NCBI GenBank assembly: GCA_951213105.1
Contig: OX578137.1
Location: 73,078,604 to 73,142,603 of the forward strand
Source: Amaurobius ferox
Lineage: Eukaryota > Arthropoda > Arachnida > Araneae > Amaurobiidae
Length of the DNA: 64,000 nucleotides
Direction: 5' to 3'
Both the position numbers and the translations under genes were made by a program. The notes beneath the pieces are model-generated. The model saw only the letters and a list, made by a program, of their open reading frames with translations, was not told the origin of the DNA and ran no database searches. Below, in pieces: positions 11,430 to 22,094 of this stretch (positions are counted from its first letter, which is position 1; each line of letters starts with the position of its first letter).

Positions 11430-12895
11430 TTGTCCAAAAATTGATGTTCGCCCCATCATAAAAAACTGGCGTCTTCATGCCTGGGGATTGGTTCCATCCT
11501 TGCATCTGTAAACAATGTATGCTTTCTATTCTTAATGCCTTTTATTTGTAAAGGCTTTTATTTGTAATGGCTTTTATTTGCAATGTATCACACTTGGTCA
11601 TTTTACATATAATGTTTCAGGAAGTATTTTGAAAGCTGACATATAGTCAGTAGCTACTTTACTAAATAAATAATATTTGCCCACTGTATCACAATACTAA
11701 GTACATATTTGTACATAACCTGCAATACAAAAATATTCGTAAAAAATATTCCCACTTTTCTACTCATAGAATACAGAGTCAGTTTTGCCTTGATATTAAT
11801 GAACCGTTTATTTCTGTAATTTTCCAATATTTTATCGAGCTGTTGTTAACTGCGGATAACTGAAATCTCGGGTATTGAATCAACGGATATGGGGGACGAT
11901 TGTAATCTTATGAAATTTTTATGACGTTTCTAATCATTTGTTATATATGTATTAATACAATAAATTAGTAGAGTGTTCTGTATCTTCATTGTGTCGCATT
12001 ATTGCAATGTTTTCTTCTAATGTTCATGTTCACTCAAAATTCTGCAAAATAAATCCTTGGAGGCATAAAGGAAACTTCGAAATATGTATATGTTGTTCTA
12101 AAACTTGATAGAACTTCATATATATGTATGTAACTGTGATGCACACAAAAAAACATTAAGTTGGCTTAATTTTAAATAATAATTGAATAGATCATTCCTA
12201 ATTAGATCGTAAATCATAAAGTCGTACATTTCATCGTTGCCGCATTATAACCCACCATTAAATATTTATACCAGTTCCTAAAATATGATTATTAATAACA
12301 ACACTACGCATTGAATTCCACAATTTTAACTTTAAAAATAAACAATATTTTTTACGCATGTTATGATTACGGTTAAACATACATTAATTTTATACACACA
12401 TTTAAGAAGGAGAGACTGCACATGTGCGATCAGGATTTTTATATAATGCCCGAAAACATATATTCGACCTATTTATATAATGCATATGTGCACATACCTA
12501 TGTTTATCGTCTTGGACAGGCCTAGCCTCCAATTGTATTTAATACCACATTCTTAGACTACCATGCCCTCAATTCTATAAAGCACCTCGTGAACATTTTG
12601 GACTGCCATTCTATTTCCAACGCTCTCGAATGCCCATAACATGAATTCTTAGAATGACACTGCACCTTCTAGGACTCTCACTGTTGAATGCCATCGCTAC
12701 TGGAAGGTAGGGCTGTAATTGTAGAAAATGCTACGGATACTGGAATGTCGGACTCTAAATATTGAATGTTACCTCCAATGGACAGTCATTGCTTGCATAT
12801 ATCTAAAAATTTACTTGTTCTCACATCATTTCGCGTGAAGTCCTTAAAGATATAGGCCTGTCGCCTGAGATACGCATCCGTATCCTTATTGGTTG
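11430..12895. other. Mostly AT-rich stretch without a gene
   Basis: It contains TTTTATTTGTAAKGGC repeated about three times near 11537-11585 and a family F-like segment at 12200-12320 (GCCGCATTATAACCCACCAT). At 12515-12790 lies a less AT-rich block with loosely repeated GGACT...CTGCCATTCTA words. No coding frame recognised. Confidence 0.45.
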
Positions 12896-13162
12896 TTACT
12901 CAAGGCAATGTAGCAGAACTTCTTCATTGGCCATCTTATTCACCAATCCGCATGGCCTAAGCCTTGACCCCAAGATATTTCTGACCCAACCACGCCTGAA
13001 AATTATGTGCACTGAATTTATTAGGGTCATGACCTCCCGGGCAGGACTGTTGTAAAAGAGCGCTACGAGTCTGCACTTTGTTTCGTATCTGGTATAAATC
13101 TGAAATTTACATAAATGCCTTGTGGTCTCACAGTAACATTTAGACAGCATTAATTTTTTTAC

Positions 13163-13450
13163 TTGTTGTTGTTGTTACTTATGACCTCCTGTTCGGAGGA
13201 GCCGAAACAGGACCAGTGACGCAGGAAGAAAGAACGACACTACGAGAGAACAAAATTTATTCTAAGAAAGCATCACTGACGAAGGTCGGAGAGGGTGCAG
13301 CTCCACTTTTGACGAGGACCCAGAAGGCGGAAGTCTGACTTCATCCTCAAGAAGCATCCACGTCAAGAAGCATCATGAGGAATCGGGATTCGAACCCGAG
13401 CTCCGCATGACAACAGTCGAAGACGCTATCCACTTCACCGCCGGGCGGCA
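13163..13450 (-). mobile_element. tRNA-derived SINE (SINE2)
   Basis: On the minus strand the element begins TGCCGCCCGGCGGTGAAGTG with an A-box-like GTGGATAGCGTC, followed by a near-perfect B box CTCGGGTTCGAATCCCG (within 13381-13400). After about 190 bp of unrelated body it ends AAGTAACAACAACAACAAG. The head differs from SINE1, but both families end in (AAC)n, which suggests the same LINE partner recognises both tails (inference). Confidence 0.8.
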
Positions 13451-14344
13451 CATTTTTACTTTAATTTGGAGTAGTGATCAGAATTGACTTTAAACTATTA
13501 ATGTAATTCATATTTTGTAAGAAGTGGTAGTTAATCTAGATTTCAATTTTATCAATATATTTTACTACTTGGATTTATTTATATGACTTAGGCACATCTT
13601 GTCAACATGAAAATTTTAATCACAATTTTATTTATTATCGTGTCGGTATTCAAATAAAAATAAAATTTACATATTAGATCTCATTGATTTGAATTTTCAT
13701 CAATATCACTGGCGATTTAAACTTTCTAACAAAATGACCTCTTCATTGATTCATACAATTACTCAAGGCAAATCTCCAGGGAGTGCGAAAAGTTACAACT
13801 GAACTTAAATGAATTTGATTGTTATTAAATTGTACAGTTTCTAAAGTTTTCAATTAGCGTCAACGATTAAATTTGTTGCTGGAGGATAGATGCTGTCAAA
13901 CTCATTTCCTAAATAAGACATTTATTTGATATCTAAGTTTGTAAATTGAAAGTGACAAATTAATACTTCTTTAAAGTATGCACTTCTGAGAAGAATATTA
14001 TAATACATTTTTTTTATTCTAAAGTTTTAACGCAACAACTAATATGTTTCAAAAATTGCTGTGCCTAATTTAATACAAAAAATATCTTTAATATATTCTT
14101 CATTACTTTCAATAAAACTATGAGGTGATGCAAATTTAATTATAAACTTCAAATTTAAAGTGAGTAATTTCATTTAAATATGATGAAGAGTTGAATTCAT
14201 TTCACAGAAATATCTGGTATACAAAACTGTAAACCACACTAGTGAGACATAAACGTTTACAGTGGTGTCCTAATTCGATTTATACTCAAACATAATGGAG
14301 GACGGTTCTCTTCACAGACAAATTGAGATTTGCACTTGCTGTCA
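13451..14344. other. AT-rich stretch, nothing recognised
   Basis: Very AT-rich, with no terminal repeats and no coding-like frame. Confidence 0.6.
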
Positions 14345-14880
14345 AACAGTTAATGTGCGTTAGTCTATGCATTTTTGCTGCTTTTTAGGAGTCGAAATTG
14401 ATCTTCACACTTTCTTAGATGGCACTGTGACGGTGCAAATATATCGCCAAGAAGTATGCAATCCATATATCATAATCTTTATACAGTTTTGTTATCCTTT
14501 ATTCAGCTTTGTTATTCTTTATGCAGCTTTGTTATTCTTTATGCAGCTTTGTCATCATTTATGCAGCTTTGCGGTCCTTTATGTAGTTTTGATGAATTTA
14601 TGTAACTTTATGCAGCTTTGATTGATCTGTTTTGACCAGTTCTTATGATTTTTGTGTAATGCTAGGATTGCTCGTCCATAGTTGAGGACTACATTCAGGT
14701 AAAAGTATTAACCTTATGGAGTGACCAGCGCATTTCTATGTTCTTAATCCTATAAAAATGTTTTGAATGCCCTCGGAACAGTTGTCTTTGCCTGCCTTCC
14801 TTAAGGAACTGCAAACTGTTCTTATGTGGGAATGGCAATCATTGTTATAAGTCATCCCAAATTACAAATGAATGGACGGA
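14345..14880 (+). pseudogene. Tc1/mariner-type transposase relic (Tc1-A)
   Basis: Translated fragments match the second half of Tc1-like transposases. Near 14386-14464 VEIDLHTFLDGTVTVQIYRQ corresponds to the family's G-RTDLHVF-GTVTG-RYRDE region. At about 14657-14700 NARIARP followed by VEDYIQ corresponds to DNARPHRARIVEEYLQ, which normally carries the second catalytic Asp. Around 14800-14860 LPSLKELQTVLMWEWQSL corresponds to the C-terminal LPPTLQELRTVLLREW segment. The frames are broken and a 22-bp minisatellite sits between the first two blocks. No N-terminal DNA-binding domain or terminal repeats were recognised, so this is a dead internal fragment. Confidence 0.7.
14476..14625 (+). repeat. 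~22-bp minisatellite inside the Tc1-A relic
   Basis: TTTATGCAGCTTTGTTATTC-type units occur about six times in tandem with growing divergence. They lie between two transposase-homologous blocks, so the expansion occurred within the dead transposon. Confidence 0.85.
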
Positions 14881-15600
14881 TATCCCGTGACCAGGCTGCA
14901 TCAGAGTCCGAGGAGCCATATTGCATATATTACACATCACTTCGCCTACCTATACATCATTCATAATATTTATCCTCTCTATGCTTCATTCTGTTGTAGC
15001 AATTTAAGGTTACATAAAACCCCTACATGAGCATTTTTTACCTTATTAAAGTTTGTAGAACTGAACAAGTGATTAGAGTATTTTTCGGCGAAATATGGAG
15101 TCGACCAGTTAAGAAAATCATGCGTTAAGGTTAAGGTAGTAATTATTTTGCAATGCAAATTGATGGAATGTCTTACTCCGAATTTTAGGGGGGGGGGTGA
15201 TATATCGCGAATATCAAATGTATTCGTTAATCTCGAATTTTTTTCTATTATTTCCGTATTTTTATTATAATTTTATAATTATATTATTGTTTCACATTGG
15301 GAATTTAATGGATTGTTTCTGAATTTCGAAATATCAAATATATTACGATCAAATATACACCTTTTAAACAACAAAGAATATTTATTTTTTTTCAGTAACA
15401 TATTTTCGAAAATGGGGAACCATTTAAATTCGAATTCCGTTCATATAAAAGGGATGTAAAAGAATTCGGTGTCACAGAATGTTTGACAGAGTTATGGAAT
15501 TCGAAAAATGATCGTTAGTAAAAACGTCATAATCGGTTTGTCAGTTTGCCAGCATTTATAAAATTGTCACAATTTGAATGGTTTATAAATTCAAGTATCC
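14881..15600. other. AT-rich stretch with poly-G run, no gene
   Basis: It contains a G8 run near 15190 and a scatter of AATTCG words. No gene or mobile-element ends recognised. Confidence 0.5.
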
Positions 15601-15602
15601 AT

Positions 15603-15605
<3 letters not shown>

Positions 15606-15670
<65 letters not shown>

Positions 15671-15690
15671 GAGAGAGAGAGAGGGAGAAA
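15606..15690. repeat. (TA)n then (GA)n microsatellite
   Basis: About 60 bp of TA repeats followed by GAGAGA repeats. It lies just upstream of the 5' terminal repeat of Tc1-B, and TA is the target dinucleotide of the Tc1 superfamily. Confidence 0.95.
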
Positions 15691-15708
15691 GAGAAATATA
15701 TATATAGA

Positions 15709-17101
15709 TACTCCCGAACAATTAAAGTTGCGCACCAAGAAGAAAATATGGTACAACCTCGAAATGATGTAAATAGCTAGAGGGCGGGTTGGTATGCAAA
15801 TGATTCCAGTCTGGTGTGATTGCGCCTGACTGCAGACCCGTGAGTGGCACAGCAAGCATGAGCCAGAAGCTTTATAAACCGGCGTGTTGTCGACGCCACA
15901 TCAATGAGAGAAACTTCGGCTGACGCAAGCACGAGTATGGAGTGAAAAGGATGGTGGAAAGCCGCCAGAAACGTCGATATACGCCACTGACGGATTTCGA
16001 GACAGACCTGATCATAGGGATAAATACCACAAGATGGTCAGCGCGCAGGAGAGCCTGCCATGTGGATATTTCAGACTATACCGTCCGACGGTGTTGGGAG
16101 CACTGGTTACAGGACGCCATTCAGACACAGATGACCGGCTCAGGACGGACCAGGCATACCACGAGTATATAGGACCGAATGATCGTGCGGGAGGCACGTA
16201 TAGAGCCCACGGCGACCAGATCCGCGATAGAGGCTCCTGTGTGCCCATGAACCATATTTAGATGTCCGAAGGAAGCGAATGTGCGATACCAACGTTTCTT
16301 ACGTGTGCTGCCGTTAACACGGGGACATCGGCGGCTCCGGTTGCAGTGGTTTCAGGTCAGAGCAACGTGGAACGCCATAGATTGGTGATGTGTCGTGTTT
16401 AGCGATGAGTGCCGTTTCGTTTTGGGGACCGATGATCAGCGTGTTCGGATGTGGATGTCCCTTTCACAACGCCATAATCACAACCTCGTTATCGAGCGTC
16501 ACACCAGCCCCACTGCAAGTATCATGGGCTGGGAGCCATAGCCTATGACAGCCGATCCGCTCTAGTAGTGTTACTTGGAACAATGATGGGCCAGCGATAC
16601 GTGGATGAGGTTCTACTGCCCCATGTGCTCCCCTTCGTTGCCGGGATTCCAGATGTGCAATTACAGCAGGATAATGTCCGGCCACACACAGCTCGGGTCG
16701 CCCAGGCCTACCTGAGCCGTGTCCAGACACTTCCATGGCCTGCCCGTTGCCCAGATCTGTTCCCTATCATGTGTGGGACCAATTGAGACGCCAGCTGCCT
16801 CGTTGCCGCAATCTTCGGGATTTGGAACGTAACGTCCAACTGGTGTGGACTTGTCTGCCACAGGACAACATCAGGCGTCTTTTCGACACCGTGCGGACCA
16901 TATTGCTGCTTGTATCGCAGAACGAGGCCGTGCGACGCGCTATTGAGGATGACAGTACTGTGTACCACAACTCCTTCTGTACGTGTTCTGCTGCGCTGTT
17001 TTTTTATCATGCATATCATTCACCTGTATCGTTCCATCAATAAAGTTTATGATTCATCCTAAGCTTCTTTCTTGGTGCCCAACTTTCATTGTCCGCGAGT
17101 G
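15709..17101 (+). mobile_element. Tc1-like DNA transposon (Tc1-B), full length with both TIRs, inactive
   Basis: Terminal inverted repeats of about 33 bp are visible. The left one includes AATTAAAGTTGCGCACCAAG (15709-15742) and the right one, on the minus strand, CAATGAAAGTTGGGCACCAA (17069-17101). Total length near 1.4 kb fits the superfamily. The transposase between them is broken by several frameshifts and stops. TA repeats flank both ends, as expected for TA-targeting elements. It is a recognisable non-functional copy that could only be mobilised in trans. Confidence 0.9.
15948..17043 (+). pseudogene. Tc1-type transposase pseudogene of Tc1-B
   Basis: The N-terminal part has the helix-turn-helix region (RRYTPLTDFETDLIIG ... 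TVRRCWEHWLQD) and the linker TGSGRTRHTT. The middle is scrambled by stops and frameshifts (16172-16540), including the FGDR(C)FVLG-type segment with the first catalytic Asp. From about 16540 it reads GAIAYDSRSALVVLLGTMMG, RYVDEVLLPHVLPF and QQDNVRPHTARV, where the D is the second catalytic residue. At about 16768 a deletion turns the expected PIEHVWD into PI-(frameshift)-HVWD, so the third acidic catalytic residue is gone. The C-terminal piece (HVWDQLRRQLPRCRNLRDLE) then reads in another frame to about 17043. Confidence 0.88.
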
Positions 17102-17109
17102 TATATATA

Positions 17110-18180
17110 CACTCACTTCCAAAAGTTAAGCACGCAGTGCAAATATTCATTTTTCGAAAGAGTATTTGAATTGGAGTAGCTGAACATTGCAGCGGATGTA
17201 GACGGCAGTATGCAAATATTGTTTGCTATAGCCAATCACGATTGACTGTCCGGATATATGTTAATTAGGCAATCGTTGAAGACGCCAGCAATTTGAAGGG
17301 TTTGAGGAGGTGCATTTAAATGCTGATGCGGAGTGTTTATGACTTTTGTAAGATTATTTTTGCCGGTATTCGTGTTTCTACGGCTGAGAGAAGACGAATG
17401 ACAGATAGTAAGCGCTGTCGTGCTGTTGGACATATTGAAGTAGGACAGTTAATCTAATATGTCGCTATTTTCATTGGCGTTGATCATTCGATAATTTATC
17501 GATTGTGGAAAAAATTCCAAACAAGTAAAACAGTTGTCCGGAGACCTGTGCATGCAAAGTCCTGTTCACGGACAAGTCCAGATTTGCCCTGGAATCACAT
17601 GATAAGCGTGTAAGGGTCTGGAGAGAACAAGGCACATGCAATCAGGCCAAGAGCATCATCGATCGAACATCAAGCATTCAGAGGTGGCATCGTAATGGTT
17701 GGGGCTTGAATTTCAATGGGATATCGCATAGAACTGCACATCTTTAAAGGATGTTCTGTGATGGCTGCGCGGTATAAGGATGAAGCCCTATACCTAATTG
17801 CGAGACTCTATGCTGCAGCAGTTGGTACTGATTTCCCCGTTATGGACGATAATCCTGCCCACATCGAGCTAACTTCGTTGTCGAATATCTGGAAAATGAG
17901 GGCATTTCTCGTATTGAGTGGCCGGCGTATTCCCCCGACTTTAATCACATTGAAAACCATTGGTATGTCCTCGGGCGTGCTGGCTATTACCTCCGCCAGT
18001 TGGCTATTACCTCTTCTGTTTACCTCCTCCAGCCAGTCTCAGAGAGTTGGAAATTGTGCTATTAGAGGAATGGCCATTGCTCGCATCTGCGATGGTTAAG
18101 GGCCTCATTGACAGCATAGAAAATCCTTGTAAAGTTTATGTGAAGGTCCGGCGTGGTCACATACCGTACTAATGTAATTT
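17110..18180 (+). mobile_element. Tc1-like DNA transposon (Tc1-C), degenerate, 3' TIR not found
   Basis: It starts CACTCACTTCCAAAAGTTAA right after a TATATATA shared with the end of Tc1-B. The transposase is reduced and frameshifted. HIEVGQ and VDHSIIYRLWKKF-like text at 17430-17520 corresponds to the DNA-binding region. A large internal deletion follows. Then GISMGYRIELHIFKG (about 17709), VMDDNPAHIEL (second catalytic Asp region, about 17840) and LRELEIVLLEEWPLLASAM (about 18030-18100) match the catalytic C-terminal half. The usual DDNARPHRA is altered to DDNPAHIEL. No inverted copy of the left end was found before 18250. Confidence 0.8.
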
Positions 18181-18404
18181 TTGTTTTGTTTGTTTGCATT
18201 TAAATATCATTTTGTTAATGATAAAAATGTGACGTCATCACATAACTTACAAAAAATTAATATTTTTTTCATCTTTGTACATAATTCTTATTTTCTTTAA
18301 TGCAAAAATACAGTTTCTACCTTCATGTACAATTTTGAGTTAATCAACGTTTTACTTTTCCGTTTTTGTTGATTTTACCGTCAGTGATTAAATTTTGGAA
18401 GCCA

Positions 18405-18407
<3 letters not shown>

Positions 18408-18478
<71 letters not shown>

Positions 18479-18479
18479 C

Positions 18480-18526
<47 letters not shown>
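18408..18526. repeat. Two (TA)n arrays separated by TTGCG
   Basis: Pure TA repeats at about 18408-18476 and 18481-18524, each followed by TTGCGTA. The same interruption after both arms suggests a small tandem duplication. Confidence 0.95.
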
Positions 18527-18527
<1 letters not shown>

Positions 18528-19495
18528 CGTAGTAATTATTTATATTACTTCCTCGTAACTGGTATATTTTTTCTGGAAATATTAGTGTACATCATCAGTC
18601 GTAAAATGTTTGCAAAATTGTACGATTTACCCAGCAATTGCCTCGAGAATTTTGCTTTTTCTTCTGCGATAAAATTACTACCGTAATTATGGCCAATTTA
18701 CTGTTCGGTACTTCGGAAGAAGTGAATCAGAAAAAAATACATTAAATTTAGACAATATTTTATATTTTATATTTATAATACTTAAATTTGAGAAGTATGG
18801 AAACTTAAGTTATTTTATATTAATCAAGATATTTTGTTTGTTTGTTAAAACCTAAATCACATTAAAAAGTTTTATACACCCTAAGACATGAAGCGCCAAC
18901 CCGAAATAAAATTTGTGGCATCTTTTAGTTTGCAAATTCTTTTCAAGTACATAATTTCTCTTATTTTATTTACAAGAAAAACAGAGGTATAACAGTTAAT
19001 TTTTATGGATAGCTAAGAGCATGAAAACAATGTGTGCATTTGTTTTAGTGTAATTGGATTTCCAATACAACTTTAGACATTCACTCTTGGCAATAACGTC
19101 GGCTTAATTGAGTTAAACTGCTGTAAGAATCGTGTTAATTGCTAAATACACCTAACGCTTTCTGTGCACAAGGAGAATTAGATTATAATTAGAAATAGGC
19201 AGGATAGAAATTATTTTGTTGTCCGTTTCAAGATAACGTCTTCATTCGAATATAATAATAAAACAGACTTAATACATTTTATGACATTATATAAATTGTT
19301 CACAATATTATTGTTGTAATTATTTAGTTTATTTTTCATGAAAAGTCAAACTAAATATTTTTTTATGTGTAGATGCCCAATTAAACTACTGACTCAGTTG
19401 CTTAAATGCAACAATTGAAGGTTTTGCAGCTACTAAAATTTAGTAAACAAATCTATTAAAATAATCATGTGTGTAAATTATATAAAGAAATGAAG
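18527..19495. other. AT-rich stretch, nothing recognised
   Basis: No gene, terminal repeat or structured sequence recognised. Confidence 0.55.
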
Positions 19496-19499
19496 ATTT

Positions 19500-20935
19500 T
19501 CGGAGGAAAGGAATAACAGTAGAAAAATAACAAGAAAAATTAATGATGCATAAAGCATTGATTATGAAGCACTTTCCAACTGAAATGCAATGCATTCAAT
19601 ACAATATTTAAACATCTCTAAAATGCAATACGTTCAGCGGTGATATTTTTAAAATTATCATAGTACAATAATTGGGAACTTCAAACTTCGTCTAAAAAAG
19701 CAATGCTATAAAATCGCTTGCTTCTCTATCTAAGTAAAATCAATGAATATTCTATTCAGAGCACTTATATTCCAGACGCCAGAGCTAAATAATTGTGGTA
19801 AAAATTCAGCCATTCTCATACAAATTATCTTACTATCGTTTGTTTTGTTTACATTTTGCATACGTTAAAATTATGCTTAGTTGTAGACATAATCAAAGTT
19901 AAATTTGAAATAAAAATATTGTAACTGCGTAAGCGCAGAATTTAGAAACACATATAATATGCAAAACGTAAGCGATTTTAGGAAGGATGTAATAATAAAT
20001 ATAAATAAAAGAAATATAATCATGCATAAAGCATTGATTATAAAACGCTATACAACTGTAATTTTATTTAAACATCTCTAAATTGCGATACATTCAGCGG
20101 TGGTATTACTTTAATTCTCACAGAACTACAATAATTTATTTTACATGGAAAATTAAAACCATGAAAGTAAAAGTACGTTTTAACTCCATGCTTAAAAGTT
20201 CATCCAAACGCATTCAAATGACGTGATCAAAATGTACAGCGTCTGCCGGTCTATGTAAAAGCCGTGAGTATATAATTCACACACTTTTATTCCAGACTCC
20301 AGAGTTAAATAATTTAGCATGAAGAAAATTCAGCAATTCTTATACAACTCATCTTACAAATAGGTGTTTATATTTTGTATTCATTAAATTTGGCTTTGTT
20401 GTAGAAATAATGAAAGTTTCATGATCATTTAAACTCAAAAATATTGTAACTGCGTTGGCGCAGAATATAGTTGCACTGAAAATACGTAAAAATAAAGGGG
20501 TTTTAGGACGGATGCAACAATAAATATGAATTAAAAATAACTTAATAAATCGCGATATTGACACAAGATGGATGCCACAGTTACCATACACCTTTCTAGT
20601 AGGTCGGACCGTCTGGGTCTCAACAACAACAACAACAAGATGGAATATTATTTTAATTTTTATTTAAAAAACTACCAAGCATATTTTGCTGAAATTTTTT
20701 TATATATTTTATGGGATAATTTGAATATTTCCTAAAATTTTCAAAGCAATTTGTGAATCTTAACTTCGTTAAAAAATAATTGAAAAATTACGTCTCATAC
20801 GGTTAAACGTATTTCATTTATTCAATCCGGGTTCAATCCAAAACTAATTGGGTGATATTATTCATTTACATTCTCATGTGTCCAACAGATCTTCTCAACA
20901 ACATAATAAAATTTCAGTTTGATAAAGTTCCCGGT
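19500..20935 (-). repeat. Family B repeat, long copy B1 with internal tandem duplication
   Basis: Opposite orientation to copy B3 at 28.0-29.4 kb and collinear with it over about 1.4 kb. The proximal part (20640-20930) carries the family's GGGTTCAATCCAAAACTA and CTAATTTGAATATT-like core. The distal part is duplicated in tandem: 19540-20018 repeats at 20019-20540 with ATGCATAAAGCATTGATTAT, TTTAAACATCTCTAAA, TTATTCCAGACKCCAGAG and ATTGTAACTGCG in both. A truncated SINE sits inside at 20573-20634. No long coding frame. Confidence 0.7.
20573..20634 (+). mobile_element. 5'-truncated SINE1 insertion with 10-bp target duplication
   Basis: Only the 3' 62 bp of SINE1 is present (AGTTACC...ACACCTTTCTAGTAGG through the CAACAACAAC tail). 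ACAAGATGGA flanks it at 20563-20572 and 20635-20644. The empty site is visible in family B copy B3 near 28495, where the equivalent ATCTTG...GGCATCC sequence is uninterrupted. Confidence 0.85.
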
Positions 20936-21335
20936 TGAGGCAACAAGGTTCTTTATAATGGCTCCTGAACAAATCAAACCTCTAGGTTAGTGCAAAGATG
21001 TCGGAGGCCTGAAAGCGACCGTAATGCCACTACTATTCAGTGGACTCTGGAGGATTGAATTCCGATTTTAAAATTGAGAGGATAATGACCACGCTGGATA
21101 CTGACCTATGTAAAAGTCGTAGTGTCAGGCGGCTAACCTGAGATAAAAATAGCAGACTATGGTCAATCAGGTTGTCAGTTGACTGCCAATCTGGCATTAG
21201 AGGGTGAAGTCCACTTCGACGATAAGAACTTCGACGATTTCGTCCTAGTAGCTCAACGATAGAGCATCGACAGACCAGTTCAGAGCTCTAGGATTCAATT
21301 GCCGGTTGGAGCAACAAGGTTCTTTACATGTTTAA
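20929..21335 (+). mobile_element. tRNA-like SINE fragment (SINE3), possibly dimeric
   Basis: A tRNA-like head at about 21240-21310 has an A-box-like TAGCTCAACGATAGAGC and a B-box-like AGGATTCAATTGCC. The head is followed by CCGGTTGGAGCAACAAGGTT. A related CCGGTTGAGGCAACAAGGTT occurs at 20933, about 370 bp upstream, so this looks like the end of one copy followed by the head of the next. It is degenerate and 3' truncated. Confidence 0.55.
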
Positions 21336-22057
21336 CATGCAATTTTAGTGTTATTATTTACTCTTTTAGATCATTATTTTAATATTAAACAATAATAGGT
21401 TTATACTTCACTTACTAGTACTATTTTAATGAAATGTTTAATATTGGTATTTGAACCACAGCAAAGTAACATATTGCACAAAAATATGGTCCCCAAATAG
21501 TATTTGCTTAAAGACTGTTATTCCAGCAGAAATTTTTGAAAATTAAACCGTAATTTCTGTTTAAAAAATAATATATAATGTTTAATTATAACATTTATTC
21601 ATAAATGCCAATTATCAGCAAAAACAGAAAACAGAAACACATTCATTTGTAAAATAAAAGAAACTGCTCTTTTCCTTATACATGCTTTTAGAAAACAAAT
21701 TTATTCTGATTTACTTACAGTCTTAAGAAGTTACTAAACATTTAGGATATTTTAAGCGAGAAGAAATTAAGCAGCTGTTTTCTCACAAATGAGTTTTCGC
21801 AACTGAACAGAAACGTATTTATTTATTTTTGTTTCTTCATTCCACTTCACTAATTGAGTGCAACTATTGGAATATCCCCGGAAATTGCTTAATTACTCTT
21901 TCAATAATGAAAAAAATAGTTTCCGAATATTCCATCTGTGATAAAGCCATGTTTAATATTAATATCCGTAGTGGTAAAATTCCTCCCCTACATTTTGATT
22001 GTCGTGACATAGATGACATCCTGATACATCGTGACATAGATGACACTCACACATCGT
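21336..22057. other. AT-rich stretch with short direct repeat
   Basis: CGTGACATAGATGACA is repeated at about 22002 and 22030. Otherwise nothing recognised. Confidence 0.5.
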
Positions 22058-22087
22058 GAGAGAATGCCAGTCAACTGGCATTCTCTC
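22058..22087. repeat. Perfect 14-bp-stem inverted repeat
   Basis: GAGAGAATGCCAGT-CA-ACTGGCATTCTCTC: a 14-bp perfect stem with a 2-nt loop at the left border of the tandem array that follows. Confidence 0.95.
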
Positions 22088-22094
22088 GGTTCAT

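Noticed and set aside
12896..13150. 84-codon minus-strand frame as a gene
   Set aside because: Less AT-rich and partly plausible in composition, but no recognisable motif, start context or splice sites, and it directly adjoins SINE2.
13381..13440. True tRNA gene on the minus strand
   Set aside because: The B box is perfect, but no complete cloverleaf or acceptor stem is formed and the sequence continues into a SINE body with an AAC tail.
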